Assembly: GCA_014898425.1 (NCBI GenBank)
Contig: RCSZ01000015.1
Span: forward strand, 310,001 to 374,000
DNA: 64,000 bases
From: Botryotinia globosa
Taxonomy: Eukaryota; Ascomycota; Leotiomycetes; Helotiales; Sclerotiniaceae
Direction: 5' to 3'
The notes under the pieces were generated by a model that had not been told where the DNA came from, did not search any database, and worked only from the letters and a program-made list of their open reading frames with translations. Made by a program: the position numbers and the translations under genes. Within the stretch, counting starts at the first letter, position 1; every line of letters begins with the position of its first letter. Of this stretch, positions 23,119 through 35,654 are shown one piece after another.

Positions 23119-23729
23119 TAGTAAGGTTATAGACGCTTAGCGATAAAATCTCGACAATTAGCTAGCGCATAAAGTCATGATAACTGCCAAGGGTTTATCA
23201 AATGGCTGCAGCACAATACTCCAAACAAAAATCGTATATTGCTAGATCTAATCTAACAAGCTGTAGATAAGTCTGGCGAGCAAGAAATTCGACTTTCTTT
23301 TGATATAGGACTATGATAAAACGTGGTTATTCTGGTCAATAGCTGTACACGTATGAGTAATTACATGATGATGTGTACTTTGAGGTTCGCAAGGGGCAAT
23401 CTAGCCGATTTTATTCCCCGCTCAGCTCGAGGCTTTGTATCGGTTTATCAGTCTATGCACGCAGCTTTTTATAGATTTAATGGGCTGTGTTGATCATCGA
23501 TTCTTTTTTGAAATTTCCTATACCTATGCTTGGAAGGATTTGATTAGCTGCTCTTCTGCTGAAATCACTCCACTTGAATTTCACATCTTCACTGAATAAT
23601 ATCGTATATCTCGTTAAATCATTGTTACCTAATTCCCTGCTTTTTTCCCCCTCTCCCATCCCAAGCCATCGTTATTTTAATGTTTCGTCATTTCCAAATC
23701 TACCCTAGTCAACGCTACTTCCATCTATT
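23119..23729. other. Intergenic between HET pseudogene and the acidic-tail gene
   Basis: The promoter of the pseudogene and the 3' UTR of the next minus-strand gene. No supported ORF. Confidence 0.5.
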
Positions 23730-26700
23730 CTACAAATCAGTAAAAGAACGCTCCCAATCATCTTCCATTTCAGAATCTTCTTGATTCGTCCAATCCGTAT
23801 CATCCTCCCCACCATCCTCATTCTCATCCTTTATCTCTTTTCCCTTCCCCTCCCCCTTCTCATTCTCCCTATCCTCTTCATCAAACTCACCATCCGACAT
23901 CTCCCTCTCACTAATACTAACACTATCCACATCAATCGTAAAATCATCACAACTCTCTAACCCTTCATCTTCTCCAGAGCTTACAATTTCGAACTCACTT
24001 TCACTTCCGCTTCCTGTAGGCGTCATAGCAGCCATGTCATAGCTTCCTGTCGAGAAAACACTTCCCGTATCACTTTCACTATCATCATCACCCACTATAC
24101 CAATTTGACTCCCCATTCGACTCCAAGCTCCTATTTCCGTCGCAGTCCTCGCACTCCCATGCTTAACATCCAAACTGCTATTCCTTTCACTTCCCATTCC
24201 TGTGCCTACCCCCACAAATCCACTAGCCCCTTTATACATAACTCCCGGCGTTAATCCTTCCACATTAGCATAGTAGGCGGGCGGTAAATCCGTGCTCGTC
24301 ACACCACCACTGCCATCGTCATTCCCCCCTGCCCAAAGCGGTAAATACTGCCACTCGTTATCGGTCAAAGAGAGTAATGTATCCGTCAACATGTAATTTT
24401 CCGATCCATCTGACTTGGAGAGCATGGACTGACAAATATGGTCCATGTAAAATTTGAGTTCGTCGAGAAAACAACAGAGGTTGAAATTGTGAGGGGATTC
24501 GCCTAGTTGATAAGGGTTAGAGTTGGCGGAGAAGGGCGTGGATGTATTGGCGAAGGTAAAGTTTGGAGTATCTTTCGATAAAATAGGGGAGTTGTTTTCC
24601 ACCTTTGGGTGAGAGATATCTGTGAGCGGAGCGGCTCTGTATGATTTGTAGTCATCGAGTGATTTATGTCCCATATGCTGCAAAAAGTTCTCGAGAACCT
24701 TCGGTGCGGAATTCTTCGACTTCTCTCTTGCCCCGGTTGAAGGTGCCGGCTGGGCATTAATATCACATTCATCCTTTCTATTTTCGACCGCAAATTTATT
24801 CTCTTTCGTGCGCAAAGGTAGATCGAATAATGGCTTGGTCGAAGCGTCGGTTGAGACGGAGGATATTGATGCTGCATCTCCTGTTTTCTCATCGATTTCG
24901 GCAAGCTCAACTTCCAATGCTCTAATACTTGCTAGACGTGCCTGGTGATATGCATGGTCTTGGTTGTATGCACTCATAAATGCATAATTAGGTCTCTCCT
25001 GATCCAGGCTCTTCGTTTCAGCTGGCGGGATAGTAGGTAACGGGTTCGAGGGTGATGATGGATTGTAATTCTCAGTATCAACCGCGAGGTTGACCTCACG
25101 ATTAAAGTCGTTGACATAAATCTCAAGGTGAGAAGTATGCGTTAGGCGCATATTATCTCTATCTACAAGACTTTTGCATGAACGAATAAGCTGTGGGTTA
25201 TATAAGTTGAGTTTAGGGCTCTCAAAATCATCCTCCCAATAGACATCTCGAAGGCGACGCCAGAAATGTGGTAGTAAAACCCTTTCACGATCTCCAAGAC
25301 CGTTGTAAATGTAATTTGGATCTGGACCCCCATTTGATTCATTTCCTGAAGCTACATGCACTTCCCATTGAGCTTCACGTTGACTTGAACTTGCCATAGT
25401 GATCTCAAAAACTTCTAGTCCTTGATTCAAACAAGTAATAATTTTCCCCCGAACAAATCGACGAAGATTGACAAGTAACTGCTGAATAACCGTCTTTCTT
25501 CGCTCATAGATGGCTTCGTCTTTCTTGCTCTTATCTTTTTTCTTATAGCAATAGTCTTCAAACTTGCATATTTTCCTGTACTCTGGAAGTTCCAAAAACC
25601 AAGCCATTCTTTCATCCAACAAATCGGTAATCTGTTTTTGAACACGATCGCAGAAGTCTTGACTGGCATGTTGAATAACGTTCCACAAATCTTCATCAAG
25701 CTCTTCACGAGGTCGAAGATACTTGTACTCTGCTCGCCTACCAAAACCTCCACAAAAGGTTCTCGAAGCAACATTGAGCGCTTCTTCAGGAACAAGAATT
25801 GAGAACGCAGCTCTTGTAATCATAGGTGATTTCAAGCCAAACCCAATGTTTATACTAGCTTCGGGAAGAACTTCGAGGAATTTGATATTATTTCCATTCA
25901 TGATCCATGAGGTTATGTAATCAATCTGAAATGAAGTTAGACTTGAAGATGTGGAAGTGAAGGAATGATCTCTTACCACTTCGCTTGTACATTCATAATA
26001 CTTTGCCAAAACAAATAACGTCCATACTTTTGGCGCCGAATCCAGCTTAGGTGCTTTGCCTTGAATGATCATGAGAAGATTTTCGACTCCAAATCGATGT
26101 CGGATCGGACAATAATCTAAGACCTTTTTCTTTGACCCCGCTACTTCGGTAGATTCATGATGAGCAGTTCCCACCGGGTCACTTCCCGAAGGTCCAATAA
26201 ACAAATGACCATCTTCCAGGCTATTCTTGATCGCTTTTTGCATATTCGAATCTTGGACAGACTTGTCACAAACAAAGGTATCGTCTCTAGGTACCGTACG
26301 ACCCAAAGATGTAAAGACAAATTTATCATTGACAGGCGAGTTCATCCTCGACTGCGAAGATAGGAAGGCTATGTAGCCGTCTACGGGGAAATTCAATCCA
26401 AATTGTTCAGCAGTCTTAGCTGGGACAATGGCAGGTCCAGGAATATCATCATCGCCAGCAACCAGATGCTTTTCGACGCCACATCGCTTCTCGGCCAAGT
26501 ACCAATTCCTAATTCCTGCCGAGCAGGATAACTCTGATACCAATTCGACTGCCTCGTCACCTTCTTCTAGTGGTGTAAGATCAAGTACATATCTGATACT
26601 TTCTGGAAGATAATGTAGAAGACCCTTTCTCTTTCTCGCCCAATATTGTGGCCGTTCTTCGAACATCCGAGAGAATTTTGCCGAACCAAGTGCTTTTAAT

Positions 26701-27287
26701 TTGTCACTACTGACTCGATAAATTTTGTATGGTTGTGGTTTTCCCTTGAAGTCGTAGAAAGTAATGCCTCCAGGATATGAGACGTATACCAGAGTATCGC
26801 CTTCATTTAGAAGCGATTTGCTGTACTCGACTGCATTGTGATCTCTTTCATTGAGCTCTTGTCGAGCTTCGCGTTGTTGCTCACCGGCTTGTCCCCACTC
26901 TGATGTCAAATGGGGTAGCACTATTTGACGATATTTAGTTAGTATAGAATCAAAGTTTATTAGGCCAGACAGATATGAAGTATGATCTACTAAAAGATAC
27001 GCACCACCATTTAAACTTGGACCACCTTTTTGACCAACACTTTGATATCCATCATTGAATGTCATCAGTGGAGTTTCTTCTTCGTCTTCTTTCCTTTCCA
27101 TATTTTCTATTTCCCCGGGAAGCTTTAACCCTTCACGAGATTCATTAGTGGTTGATTTTCTCATAGATGCCTTTTCCGAATCTGCATTCTTAATTTCCAT
27201 ATCGGAGAACTCGAACATGTCATCCGAAGCATTCCAGATGATTTCTTCAGGAGGAGATCTGTTATTCTTGGGTCCGGAAGCTTCCAT
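23730..27287 (-). CDS. Large fungal protein with acidic C-terminal tail, hypothetical
   Basis: Starts at ATG 27287 ('MEASGPKNNRSPPEEIIWNA'). One intron, 25976-25926 (51 bp; GTAAGA, CTAAC branch, TTTCAG), whose length is a multiple of three and lacks stops, so a naive ORF reads through it. The mature product is 1,168 residues. The reading frame stays open upstream of the ATG, but only from a TTG, so I did not extend it. The middle (about residues 180-620) is well-ordered, with 'YVSYPGGITFYDFKGKPQPY' and an LxxLP-rich segment. It resembles uncharacterised conserved ascomycete proteins with BTB-like features; I would not assign a domain firmly. The last ~100 residues are very acidic and Ser-rich (SESEFEIVSSGEDEG and so on), fitting a nuclear or scaffold protein. 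Function unknown. Confidence 0.85.
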   Translation of the reverse strand: MEASGPKNNRSPPEEIIWNASDDMFEFSDMEIKNADSEKASMRKSTTNESREGLKLPGEIENMERKEDEEETPLMTFNDGYQSVGQKGGPSLNGGAYLLVDHTSYLSGLINFDSILTKYRQIVLPHLTSEWGQAGEQQREARQELNERDHNAVEYSKSLLNEGDTLVYVSYPGGITFYDFKGKPQPYKIYRVSSDKLKALGSAKFSRMFEERPQYWARKRKGLLHYLPESIRYVLDLTPLEEGDEAVELVSELSCSAGIRNWYLAEKRCGVEKHLVAGDDDIPGPAIVPAKTAEQFGLNFPVDGYIAFLSSQSRMNSPVNDKFVFTSLGRTVPRDDTFVCDKSVQDSNMQKAIKNSLEDGHLFIGPSGSDPVGTAHHESTEVAGSKKKVLDYCPIRHRFGVENLLMIIQGKAPKLDSAPKVWTLFVLAKYYECTSEVVRDHSFTSTSSSLTSFQIDYITSWIMNGNNIKFLEVLPEASINIGFGLKSPMITRAAFSILVPEEALNVASRTFCGGFGRRAEYKYLRPREELDEDLWNVIQHASQDFCDRVQKQITDLLDERMAWFLELPEYRKICKFEDYCYKKKDKSKKDEAIYERRKTVIQQLLVNLRRFVRGKIITCLNQGLEVFEITMASSSQREAQWEVHVASGNESNGGPDPNYIYNGLGDRERVLLPHFWRRLRDVYWEDDFESPKLNLYNPQLIRSCKSLVDRDNMRLTHTSHLEIYVNDFNREVNLAVDTENYNPSSPSNPLPTIPPAETKSLDQERPNYAFMSAYNQDHAYHQARLASIRALEVELAEIDEKTGDAASISSVSTDASTKPLFDLPLRTKENKFAVENRKDECDINAQPAPSTGAREKSKNSAPKVLENFLQHMGHKSLDDYKSYRAAPLTDISHPKVENNSPILSKDTPNFTFANTSTPFSANSNPYQLGESPHNFNLCCFLDELKFYMDHICQSMLSKSDGSENYMLTDTLLSLTDNEWQYLPLWAGGNDDGSGGVTSTDLPPAYYANVEGLTPGVMYKGASGFVGVGTGMGSERNSSLDVKHGSARTATEIGAWSRMGSQIGIVGDDDSESDTGSVFSTGSYDMAAMTPTGSGSESEFEIVSSGEDEGLESCDDFTIDVDSVSISEREMSDGEFDEEDRENEKGEGKGKEIKDENEDGGEDDTDWTNQEDSEMEDDWERSFTDL

Positions 27288-27378
27288 AATCGCTACTGAG
27301 GAGAGTAAACTGAATGAACGAGAGTAAACTTGTTGACTTGGTCGTCCAACTGAAGTTACGAGATGGTACTTGGATTCG

Positions 27379-27634
27379 AATATGTGGCGAGAGCAGGGAA
27401 TCAATAAGGCTGAGGAGATAGATGTAGATCTAGGCAAGCACAAGACCGGTTCTTCAGGACGATAGGAGATGACAGGAATATGAATTATCAGTTCAACTCT
27501 CCAGTCCAAGGTATTCGATAGTCCAGTACACGAATCCAAATACGTGGTAAGAGTAACAAATCAGCAAGGCTGAGGCAAAAGATAGATATACCTATGCAAA
27601 TCTAGGCAACAACACGATCGCCTCCTCAAAACGA
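27379..27634. repeat. Diverged local duplication in the 5' leader of the acidic-tail gene
   Basis: Segments 27379-27463 and 27538-27634 align along their length (shared aaggctgagg, gatagat, atctaggcaa, ctc/ttcaggacga-type blocks) with many substitutions and small gaps, so this is an old tandem duplication of about 160-bp period. Confidence 0.6.
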
Positions 27635-28434
27635 CGTCTAGTTTAACATATACCAGCCAACAAATCAAACAAAAAGAGGTCAAAGATCATAAATTCCGAA
27701 CAAAGTATAATTTCACAACTTCACAGCGAAACCCACAAGATTGAATAAACAAACAGGACTCTAATCCATACCACACCATTTGAAAAATAAAGGGTAAGCC
27801 TTCTTTCTCACAATCCATCCAAAGAGTCAAGCTACAACGTGATAAGGCGGGGTAAGCTAGACTAGGCTAGCTATTTAGTTTAGCACAGGGATAATCAAAC
27901 CTCCAGCTAACCTTGGAACCATTGGCATAGAGGGCTATCCGGTCACAAGCCACAGGTAGGCCCACGGCGGTCTGAGCTGAGGCGGTTTATAGGGTCTACT
28001 ATAAGCCTCCAGCTGTCAATTATACATAGCGTGTTTGATGATTGCGACCGAGTGAGTAGCTGTCATTATTAGTTGAGCCTCAATTGAATTGATTGTCCGA
28101 CTGAAAGACGACCTGCTTTTTACCGGATTCTCTTTGTTGAATGTGGATTTGGATTAGGATTGATGATGGATCTAGAAATGGAAATAAATGTGTGGATTCA
28201 TGTTAATTAGATGTACCTGTACATTCGAGGAAGTCTAAGTTTGATTCCTTGGCTGATGGCCTACCTATGAGTGTTGAAGTGAGTCTTCATGATAAATCAT
28301 ATACCCCCCTTTCCTGTGATATCTAACGCCTATCCCATTCCATCCCATCCCATCCATTATAATATTTGAAATCTTTACATTTTTCTCAATCTTTCAGCAA
28401 TAGCAATTCCATCCTATCCAAGACATCCTCCCAA
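27635..28434. other. Intergenic between two tandem minus-strand genes
   Basis: No ORF is supported. Short cccatcccatccat-type runs occur near 28330-28360. It contains the promoter of the acidic-tail gene and the 3' UTR of the transcription factor. Confidence 0.5.
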
Positions 28435-30342
28435 CTAACATTGGACAATAATCTCTCTCCTCCCCTCAAATCCCGGTAGTCCCAGTCCCCTCGGGTTTCC
28501 CTTGTAACACCTCATAAACGCCACTCTTGCCGTTGCATCCCATCCCATTTCAATATTCCTACACTTAGCCTCCTCAGCCAACGATGCACCCCCCTCTAAA
28601 ACTCTATCAACCTCCGACCTATCCTCTTCTATCTCCACCAATCTCTCCATAACTTTCCCCACCGCTCCAGAAAATCCTCCTACCTCTCTCCCACTCAAAG
28701 GATCATACTTGCCCCCCTTCAACAACATCGACACTGCAATTCGTCTTAAATCTCGATCTCGAATCTCCCATCCCACAACCATCGATGGAATCACAGTCGC
28801 GACTTCGAAATCTCCGTTTTCCTCTAGAGTTTTTCTCCAACTTGGGCTTGAGCGTAGTATTTTAGCAATTTCTTTTAGCTCTTGTACTTGTGTTGCAAAT
28901 CGTCCCTCAGCAACGTTAAGACTATTGAGGTGGTTAGATGAGGCGATAAGAATGTATCCGGACAGCCAATTCATTCTTAATAAATATGCCATTAACAAAT
29001 CCGAATCTTTATCACAGTGAAATTTATCATTGGACTGGCATCTCTTTTGGCGGTCCTCGAATAGAGGCGAGAAAGATCGATTCCAGCGCTCATATTCCCT
29101 TAATGTTCTTTTCTCCTCCTCAAATTTAGGATCAATATCAAAGAACAATCCGTGATCGCGAGAATTATTTTCCTGTCCATTATGATATGCTGAAAAATCA
29201 TGCCGTTTAAGAGTCGAAGCCAGCCACTCCATACTTTTAACCATAACCCTTTCCAAATCATTCTTCGCCTCTGTGAGATTCGAGAATCGGCCCGGCATCA
29301 TTTCAATATCTGGTTCTCCTAGACTCGTCCTTCTTTCGTGTTCTGGTTTTGCATCCGCGTATCGTAAGATTCTGGACTCCAGACGACTAAAACATTTCAA
29401 ACAAGCAGTTTCCGACATCGACCCGAGACGGCCACCTCGAGGAATATATGTCCTGACTACCCACTCACGGAGTACTCGCAGTCCCAAGTACATAGTCGAG
29501 ACTCTTTCGTGGCTGATAATCTCGTTACTGCTAGCCAACATATTAGAAAGTAAATGCGTGATGAGTGTTGTTCTGCTCTCCACGTCGATATCAATGATTC
29601 CTGCGCCTATTCCCAAGCCCTCTGAAAATGGTATTGTTCTCTTTTTCGTCAAACATTTCGTATTACAATATTCGTGGTAAGTAGCCATGTGTCTAAAAGT
29701 TCCTATATGAACTCCCCGATTTTTCGGTCGTAAATCGAGAGATCCAATCATGTGTACAGCATCAAAAACGAGCGACGAAGATTGACATCCAGAGAATATG
29801 AGACCCCACCAAACTTCAAAGTGACCTGAACTTCCCGTAATCTCTCTCACAAAATTTCGAAAACATGCTTCGGCACTTTGATCTCTCCATGTCGAGGGTG
29901 GAGAAACGGAACATTCTGGCCGTGATAAAATAGAAGAGGTCGTGGAAGCCACAGAAGTGGGGGAAGTAGCGGGACTTATGGGCAGATATCCAGTTCTTGG
30001 TATCAGCGTTCGTGGCGCGATGTTGGTTCCAACAGTGGGCTTCACACTGGATCTCTGAAGATAAGCGTAACCTTCGCATTTGTGTCCAAATCGTACACAT
30101 CGCATACAACCTGGTTTTGCCTCATCGCATTTGACTCTTCTTGATCTGAAATATGCTCAGTATATCGCCTTGAAGTATGAATGAACACAATTTGGATGAG
30201 AGTGGCGGTGGACATACTTGCAAGTCAAACATCCAGTCTTGACCTTCGGTTTACTCGCACGAGAGCGTCTAACTCTGGGTTGTGATATTGGTGTAGTTGA
30301 TGTTGGACATGTTTGTGGAAGAGCATATATCTGGTTCGCCAT
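28435..30342 (-). CDS. Zn2Cys6 (fungal binuclear cluster) transcription factor
   Basis: Exons 30342-30218 and 30145-28435; the intron 30217-30146 (72 bp, GTATGT...TTTCAG) falls inside the zinc cluster. The product is 611 residues. The cluster spans Cys38, 41, 48, 55, 58 and 65 with spacing CX2CX6CX6CX2CX6C ('CLTCKSRRVKCDEAKPGCMR' and on to 'GHKC'), and basic residues sit between the second and third Cys as needed for DNA contact. A Ser/Thr-rich linker follows, then a helical region of the type found in fungal-specific transcription-factor (Fungal_trans_2-like) proteins, e.g. 'WWGLIFSGCQSSSLVFDAVH'. Target genes are unknown. Its neighbours give no pathway hint: no biosynthetic cluster is present. 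Confidence 0.93.
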
Positions 30343-33300
30343 TGATACAACTTCCGTCTATCGATCAATATCGTATCGTCAGCTTTGTAGTTGCTCGATT
30401 GTATTCTCGCAGCTCATTTACTCTGCTTATACGTGACAAACATGAGCGTTGTAAAGCAACAGAAGTATGAAAGGATTTTGAACCATGAAGATCGAACTGA
30501 TTTCAACCGGCGCACCCACATATATCATTCGATCCTGCCGCATACCATCTTCAAGCTGTGCGTCGTGCACTAAGAGAGTGACATCCACCTTAGACCATGC
30601 TTGGCAAATTCTCCACTCTTACGCTCCCTCCCGAGTTGATGGTTCCTCCCCAGTGTCCCCACAAGCGCTTACGGCTCAGGCTTCAGTTACCCCCATCAAT
30701 GATCATTGATCTTTCAACACCCCCTACGTTGTGACCGACCGATGATCCATTATTAGTCTCATCAGCCAGTAAAAAGAGATTCTTTATCAACAAGATACGA
30801 GAGAAATGTCCTGTCAATCTTTCGAAAGGGTTAATCTCAGTGGGGGGAATTCAAAATGCCAATCATGCATCCTCGTAATAGCAACGAATAAGGAATAGAG
30901 GCGTAATGAGACGAACGAAAACGGAATAAGGAATAAACGTGGTGGGTGGATACGGGGTGAGTCTGCACTGTAACCTTATTATTTCTGGCTGCAGTAGTTT
31001 GATTGCTTCAATTGCTTGCGTGTCTCGACTCTCGAGCGTGATAGATTGCTTGTGAAGTTGTGATACCCCAATGCATTATAGTAAGCATTACAATACCTTG
31101 CAATTGGCTAAGGTTATCGTATCATTTTCTCTTACAAATGATGAATCTCGCTACCTACTCACACTTGAAATGCTTTCCGATAGCGGGAGGAACGATTATA
31201 TCAGAAAACAAACGCGGTAATTTACTCGAAACATTCGCTTTGATACCCCAGCTGTCAGCATGTGTAGTACTTCTTCCATTTGATAAAGCCACAAACCAAA
31301 TCTATGAAGTGGTGTACGAGATGGTGAGATAATATCAAATACGAGAAGTAAAAGTATGCAATCAGCATGAAACGTTGAACGTTGAGGGCAAGTCGCGGCT
31401 CTTAGTGTTGAGGAGGGTGCTCAGCATTATACGGAGCAGGACAGGAAATTCGGATGGAATCGCATGCGCATGTTCATTTCTGGCGCTGAGGTTACATTGC
31501 ACACATTATTCCCAGTCATCGGGATGGATGGAAAATGAGTGACAGCAGCAGATTCCTTCCTTTTCTTTCGACAAGGTTTATATTTGAGGTACGATACAGC
31601 GAATGGTAGGACTGCCATACACAAGCAAACGTTGGTTCTTATGTGCGTTATTGAATCGTTGAATAATGAAGGCGGGGTTAAAGTTGAATGCATCCCATGT
31701 GAACCAATCTACTCTATTATCGTATGATAGCCTTCCAGTCTCCCGTGGTTGACCAAGTTTTGCCGTTACTACAATGTAAGGCTATTGATTGACGCCTTTG
31801 AGGTGCCGAAGCGAACGCTGTAACGTCAACCAGGGGGGTACTTAATGACAGGAGGCCTTTGTTGAAATTGTAGGTGCTAATCCTCTTTTCTTTTTATGCT
31901 TCCTTTGGCAGATGTAAATAAATGATAATGGTTTGTGGAATGAGATGACTAGATAGTTTTCTCCGGCGATCGTTGAATTGCTCGCAATCAACATCACAGT
32001 CGTCGTGGACGTGATCTACCGTCGACCTTAGCTCAGCCTACAATGTTGCCCAGTGGCGGGAGCTTTTATTTAGGTCTTAGATGTCTGCCGAGTACCGTCG
32101 TGTTCGGCGGTGATTCCTATTGGTTAGCTTATCGTTAAAAATATGAGGATTAAGAATGCATCCTATAGGTTTAGAACATAATTGAAGCAGACAGACAGTA
32201 CTTGAGCTGGAGTGAGTGCCCATGAATTAAATGGAAAGTTCACCACTGCACTCCTGGAATCTTCCTGGATCTGTGTGGTCAGCATTTGTCCAACACATAG
32301 GATAGTTGTCTACTCTGGATCAGCGAATGCACGTCCGAGGACGATGGGAATGGTAGATAAATGTTAAAGGGTCGCGGCTAAGATGGCAGGCTGAGATAGA
32401 TGCCCAAGGTTACACGAAATGTGGTGAGCTTTCTGACCGGCGAATGAGCAACGACACGTGATGTGATGACGAGGTTCCTTGATGACAGACTCTGTAATTG
32501 AAAGTTGATTGCGGCCAATTTTGATAAAATTGCAGTTGGAACTTGGATCGAAGTTTAATTTGCAGTTGACCCGCGAGTTTGCCAATTTTCTTGAAGAAGT
32601 GATATTAGATCTACGTCAGAAGCATGCTTCTTATTGTCCGCTCTGTGGCATATTGTGGAGGATAGTGTAATTTAGTACTCGAATAATTGATATGATGAGT
32701 TAGTGCAGCGTGAGCTCTTATCTCCGAAGGCTCACGCTTGAAGTCATCATTATGATTTGTTATGAATGGTATTGCTAGTGGATCGAATGTGTAATTGAGC
32801 GTATGTTTGCCAAAGTATTCTATTATGGGATTGGATGTGGCTGTAGAACGACCTGAACTTGGAGATTGCGCGGCAGATTGGAACTGGTTAGGGCTCTGAG
32901 AGTTGGCGTTGAGAAGAAAATAGCGCCAGGTGCTGAGCAACACACTCGAGTGATCCGTCCAATTTCTACCACGGGTTACCCCTGAACTATTGTTCGCTTG
33001 AATTCTAGCAGTTGAATACACTTACCTACCAAAAACACGAACACATTACTAATCGTCTAAGGATCGAATGCTTCAAACTTATCTGAATACTTTGGCCCGG
33101 AACTGGGCCTCCGATATTGTATTGGAAAGCAAGGAGCCACTGATGGGTATAGGTGAGAATACCTAGATGTAATGGTACCTTGCATTGGAGGTGTTCGAAG
33201 GTTATCAATACCTACAAAGAATTGTTTTTGCGAATACTATCCAACCTTTATCCACGGGCTAGCAGCCATCTATCAAAAAAAATTCTGCTCCAACGAGACC

Positions 33301-33638
33301 TCATTGGATAAATAAAAGCGGATTCGTAGTGCTGCAGAGGGTTCATGTATCATCGCAGAATTCAACTTAATCAAGCATTTATAATGCTTCATAAACTGCC
33401 ACTCTTTTAATTATAACCACTCTTTGATAAATTGCCGTCCATAGAGTTATCATGAACTAATTCATAACAAGTAGGGTATTTGCGGTAATTAATTGGCAGG
33501 ATCTTTTGTTAGAACTGGATGTGATTGCAAACCGACTGCAGATGTAAAGATTACCAATAGCTCCGCCTGGCAGTAAGATGGAAACAGAGATATCGACGCC
33601 CGGCTTGACTGGTATCACATTATTCATTAATCATTAGT
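30343..33638. other. Long intergenic region (3.3 kb), no supported gene
   Basis: Includes the transcription-factor promoter. ORFs on either strand are short, mostly with non-ATG starts. The best is a minus-strand block (33021-32611) with Asn/Ser/Gln-rich, protein-like composition but no ATG in context and no clear upstream exon. Base composition is ordinary, not RIP-like. Confidence 0.5.
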
Positions 33639-34902
33639 CTATCCTCTATTTAAGGTATTTCCAGCGCCCCTAGAAACATCATTAGTATCCGTTTCTAGAA
33701 CTGGAAGAAGCTTCAACTCACTTTGGATTATCCTCTGTAAATTCATCCCACCTTCTAGCCTTTTCGGTCTCCTCGTCCATTTTCTCAAAATCATCAGGAT
33801 CAATCTCAGGTATGATACCACTTGCCTCTCCACCACCTTCAATTATACCACCCCTCGCTCTCTCTTCTTCCAGATATTCATCTATTGTCATGGTCGGTAA
33901 ATTATGCCCTGGCCTGAATACACCCTTTTGTAATGCTTGTCTACTTTCTAGTAGAGTAAATGGCCGTAATGGCTTTCCCCCAGTACTCAAGATTGGCCCT
34001 TTGTTATTTGTAGTAAGATCTCTCATATCCAAGCGATCCGAGTATCCTGCATCTGGTCCGCGTAAACCTCCTATTCGTTCTCTGTCATCTGATTGCTGAC
34101 CTTGGGGAACTTGTGGTCCCACAGGTGCCATAGCCAAGATCTCAAGTTCGCGGTTGATGGATTCGAGTGATTGAAAGGCATTATGCGAACACAAGGATAG
34201 TTTGGTAATTTCTAATTCGCGAATGGCATCTTCATCGTTTTGTAGGTAGGCTGGATTTGCTGCCAGAAACTGAGATTGTTAGCATGCTGCACCAAATCAG
34301 AAAATTCGTTTGAGGGCTGCTCGGTATAGAATAAACCCAGTGTGAGCCGAAGACACATACATCCAGCTTCTTTTTAAGTTCCTTCTCCATCTTAAAATTT
34401 GCGATTTTTGCATTCCTTCTTGCAGTTGGATCTGTGGTGGAAATGGTCGAGAACGTAGATGGCGATTCTTGATATTCAGCATACAACTTCTTTTCTGCAG
34501 AAGATAGCATCTCATAATATCCTAGTTGAGTTAAAAATGCCTCATAACATTTTTTGGCGTCTTGCAAGATTACTTTTCGATCACTAGTATTTGTGGAAAA
34601 TCGTTGGCCCAAATCTGCGATCCTGTAAGGAATGACCAAATATCTGAGCAGGATCATTAGCTTGCTGCCGTATATCAATGCGTACGAACATACTGTATAT
34701 CGCTGGAATTGATATCCTCCAAAGTTTCGTTTGGGCTGAATAATGCAAGTCTATCTGCAAGCTGCCGACATTCTTGGTATGCAGTGAGCGCACTCGCAAC
34801 ATCTTCCTGGTATTTTTCTGTATTTGTATCCCATGATGATTCAATAGCAAGTCTTTGGCGCTCTGCTGAATTGAAGAGGGTTTTGAGAGAATTATCTGCC
34901 AT
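33639..34902 (-). CDS. TAP42: TAP42/alpha4-like regulator of PP2A-type phosphatases
   Basis: Binds catalytic subunits of PP2A-like phosphatases and links them to TOR signalling in the cytoplasm. Four exons: 34902-34694, 34622-34361, 34269-33722 and 33669-33639. The introns are 71, 91 and 52 bp with GTATGT/GTGAGT donors and CTAAT/CTAAC branches. The product is 349 residues (yeast Tap42 is 366). The N-terminal half is helical (TPR-like); the C-terminus carries the family signature 'SRQALQKGVFRPGHNLPTMT' followed by IDEYLEEERARGGIIEGGG, then 'DEETEKARRWDEFTEDNPK' and, after the last splice, GAGNTLNRG, the conserved end. The start was chosen at MADNSLKTLF because it matches family N-termini. The frame stays open another 91 codons upstream (to ATG 35175), which could be a leader but is probably not translated. 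Confidence 0.95.
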
Positions 34903-35654
34903 TTTCAAAGCGATTCGAAGTATAAATGCAGATTTTGGGGTAGTTGGGAGATACTGGGTATAGGATGAACAATTTGGGAGTGCCAGGGCAACAGTGTGAT
35001 GTTGTGGTGGGGGATTAGCTGTAAAGCCCAAATTGCTGGAGAAATGCGGCCGCCTCCAATAGACGATAGCAGACCGCCTTCCTGATTCGACCAGATTATT
35101 CGGCAGACTGGTGGACCTATGATAAATTCTCCACAATATGTAAGTAGACACCCTAGGTAAACTCAAGACATACATAGCTTCATTGACAACAAGAACGAAC
35201 TCACATGGAATTTCCTTATATATTTCTTCTCTAAAATCTATATATCTTCATTATTTCCAAATCGGGAAAGATCTTGAGCATATCTCAGCCACCAGCGAAC
35301 GACGCCCCACCGATGATGAGAAACTTATTGGCAGCAAAAAGTCTTTATTATTATTGTTGGGGGAAGGGGAAATTCACTTCTTCACAATATCACAACCAGA
35401 TAACAAGAATTCAATTTCTCTCACCTCTCAACGCTCTGAAAATATTCATTGCATCTTGACAAACCTCTTTCTCATTCCTTCAAAGTGTAATTGCGCGTTT
35501 CCTGCCTCAATTCCTTTCTCTTGTTCATCATTTCTACATTTTGACTTCTGCCTGCCAGTGTTGTACTGCAGACCTCATCCCACCCTGCAGCATGAGGTGC
35601 ATGATTGCAACGTCAAACAATTTACACTAATAGTGTTTGCTTCTGGTATTAACA
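34903..35654. promoter_or_regulatory. Divergent promoter region between TAP42 and the Dicer-like gene
   Basis: The two genes start head-to-head with 752 bp between their ATGs, so this stretch must hold both promoters. The DCL side is CT-rich (35480-35560). No specific binding site is recognised. Confidence 0.6.

Noticed and set aside
24503..24910. Overlapping minus-strand ORF in another frame of the acidic-tail gene
   Set aside because: Shadow frame; the main frame is continuous and has conserved-looking composition.
32611..33021. 136-codon minus-strand ORF rich in Asn/Ser
   Set aside because: GTG start and no credible upstream exon; composition alone is not enough.
34903..35175. 91-residue N-terminal extension of TAP42
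   Set aside because: The frame is open, but TAP42 relatives start at the MADNSLKTLF position; the extension is probably 5' UTR.
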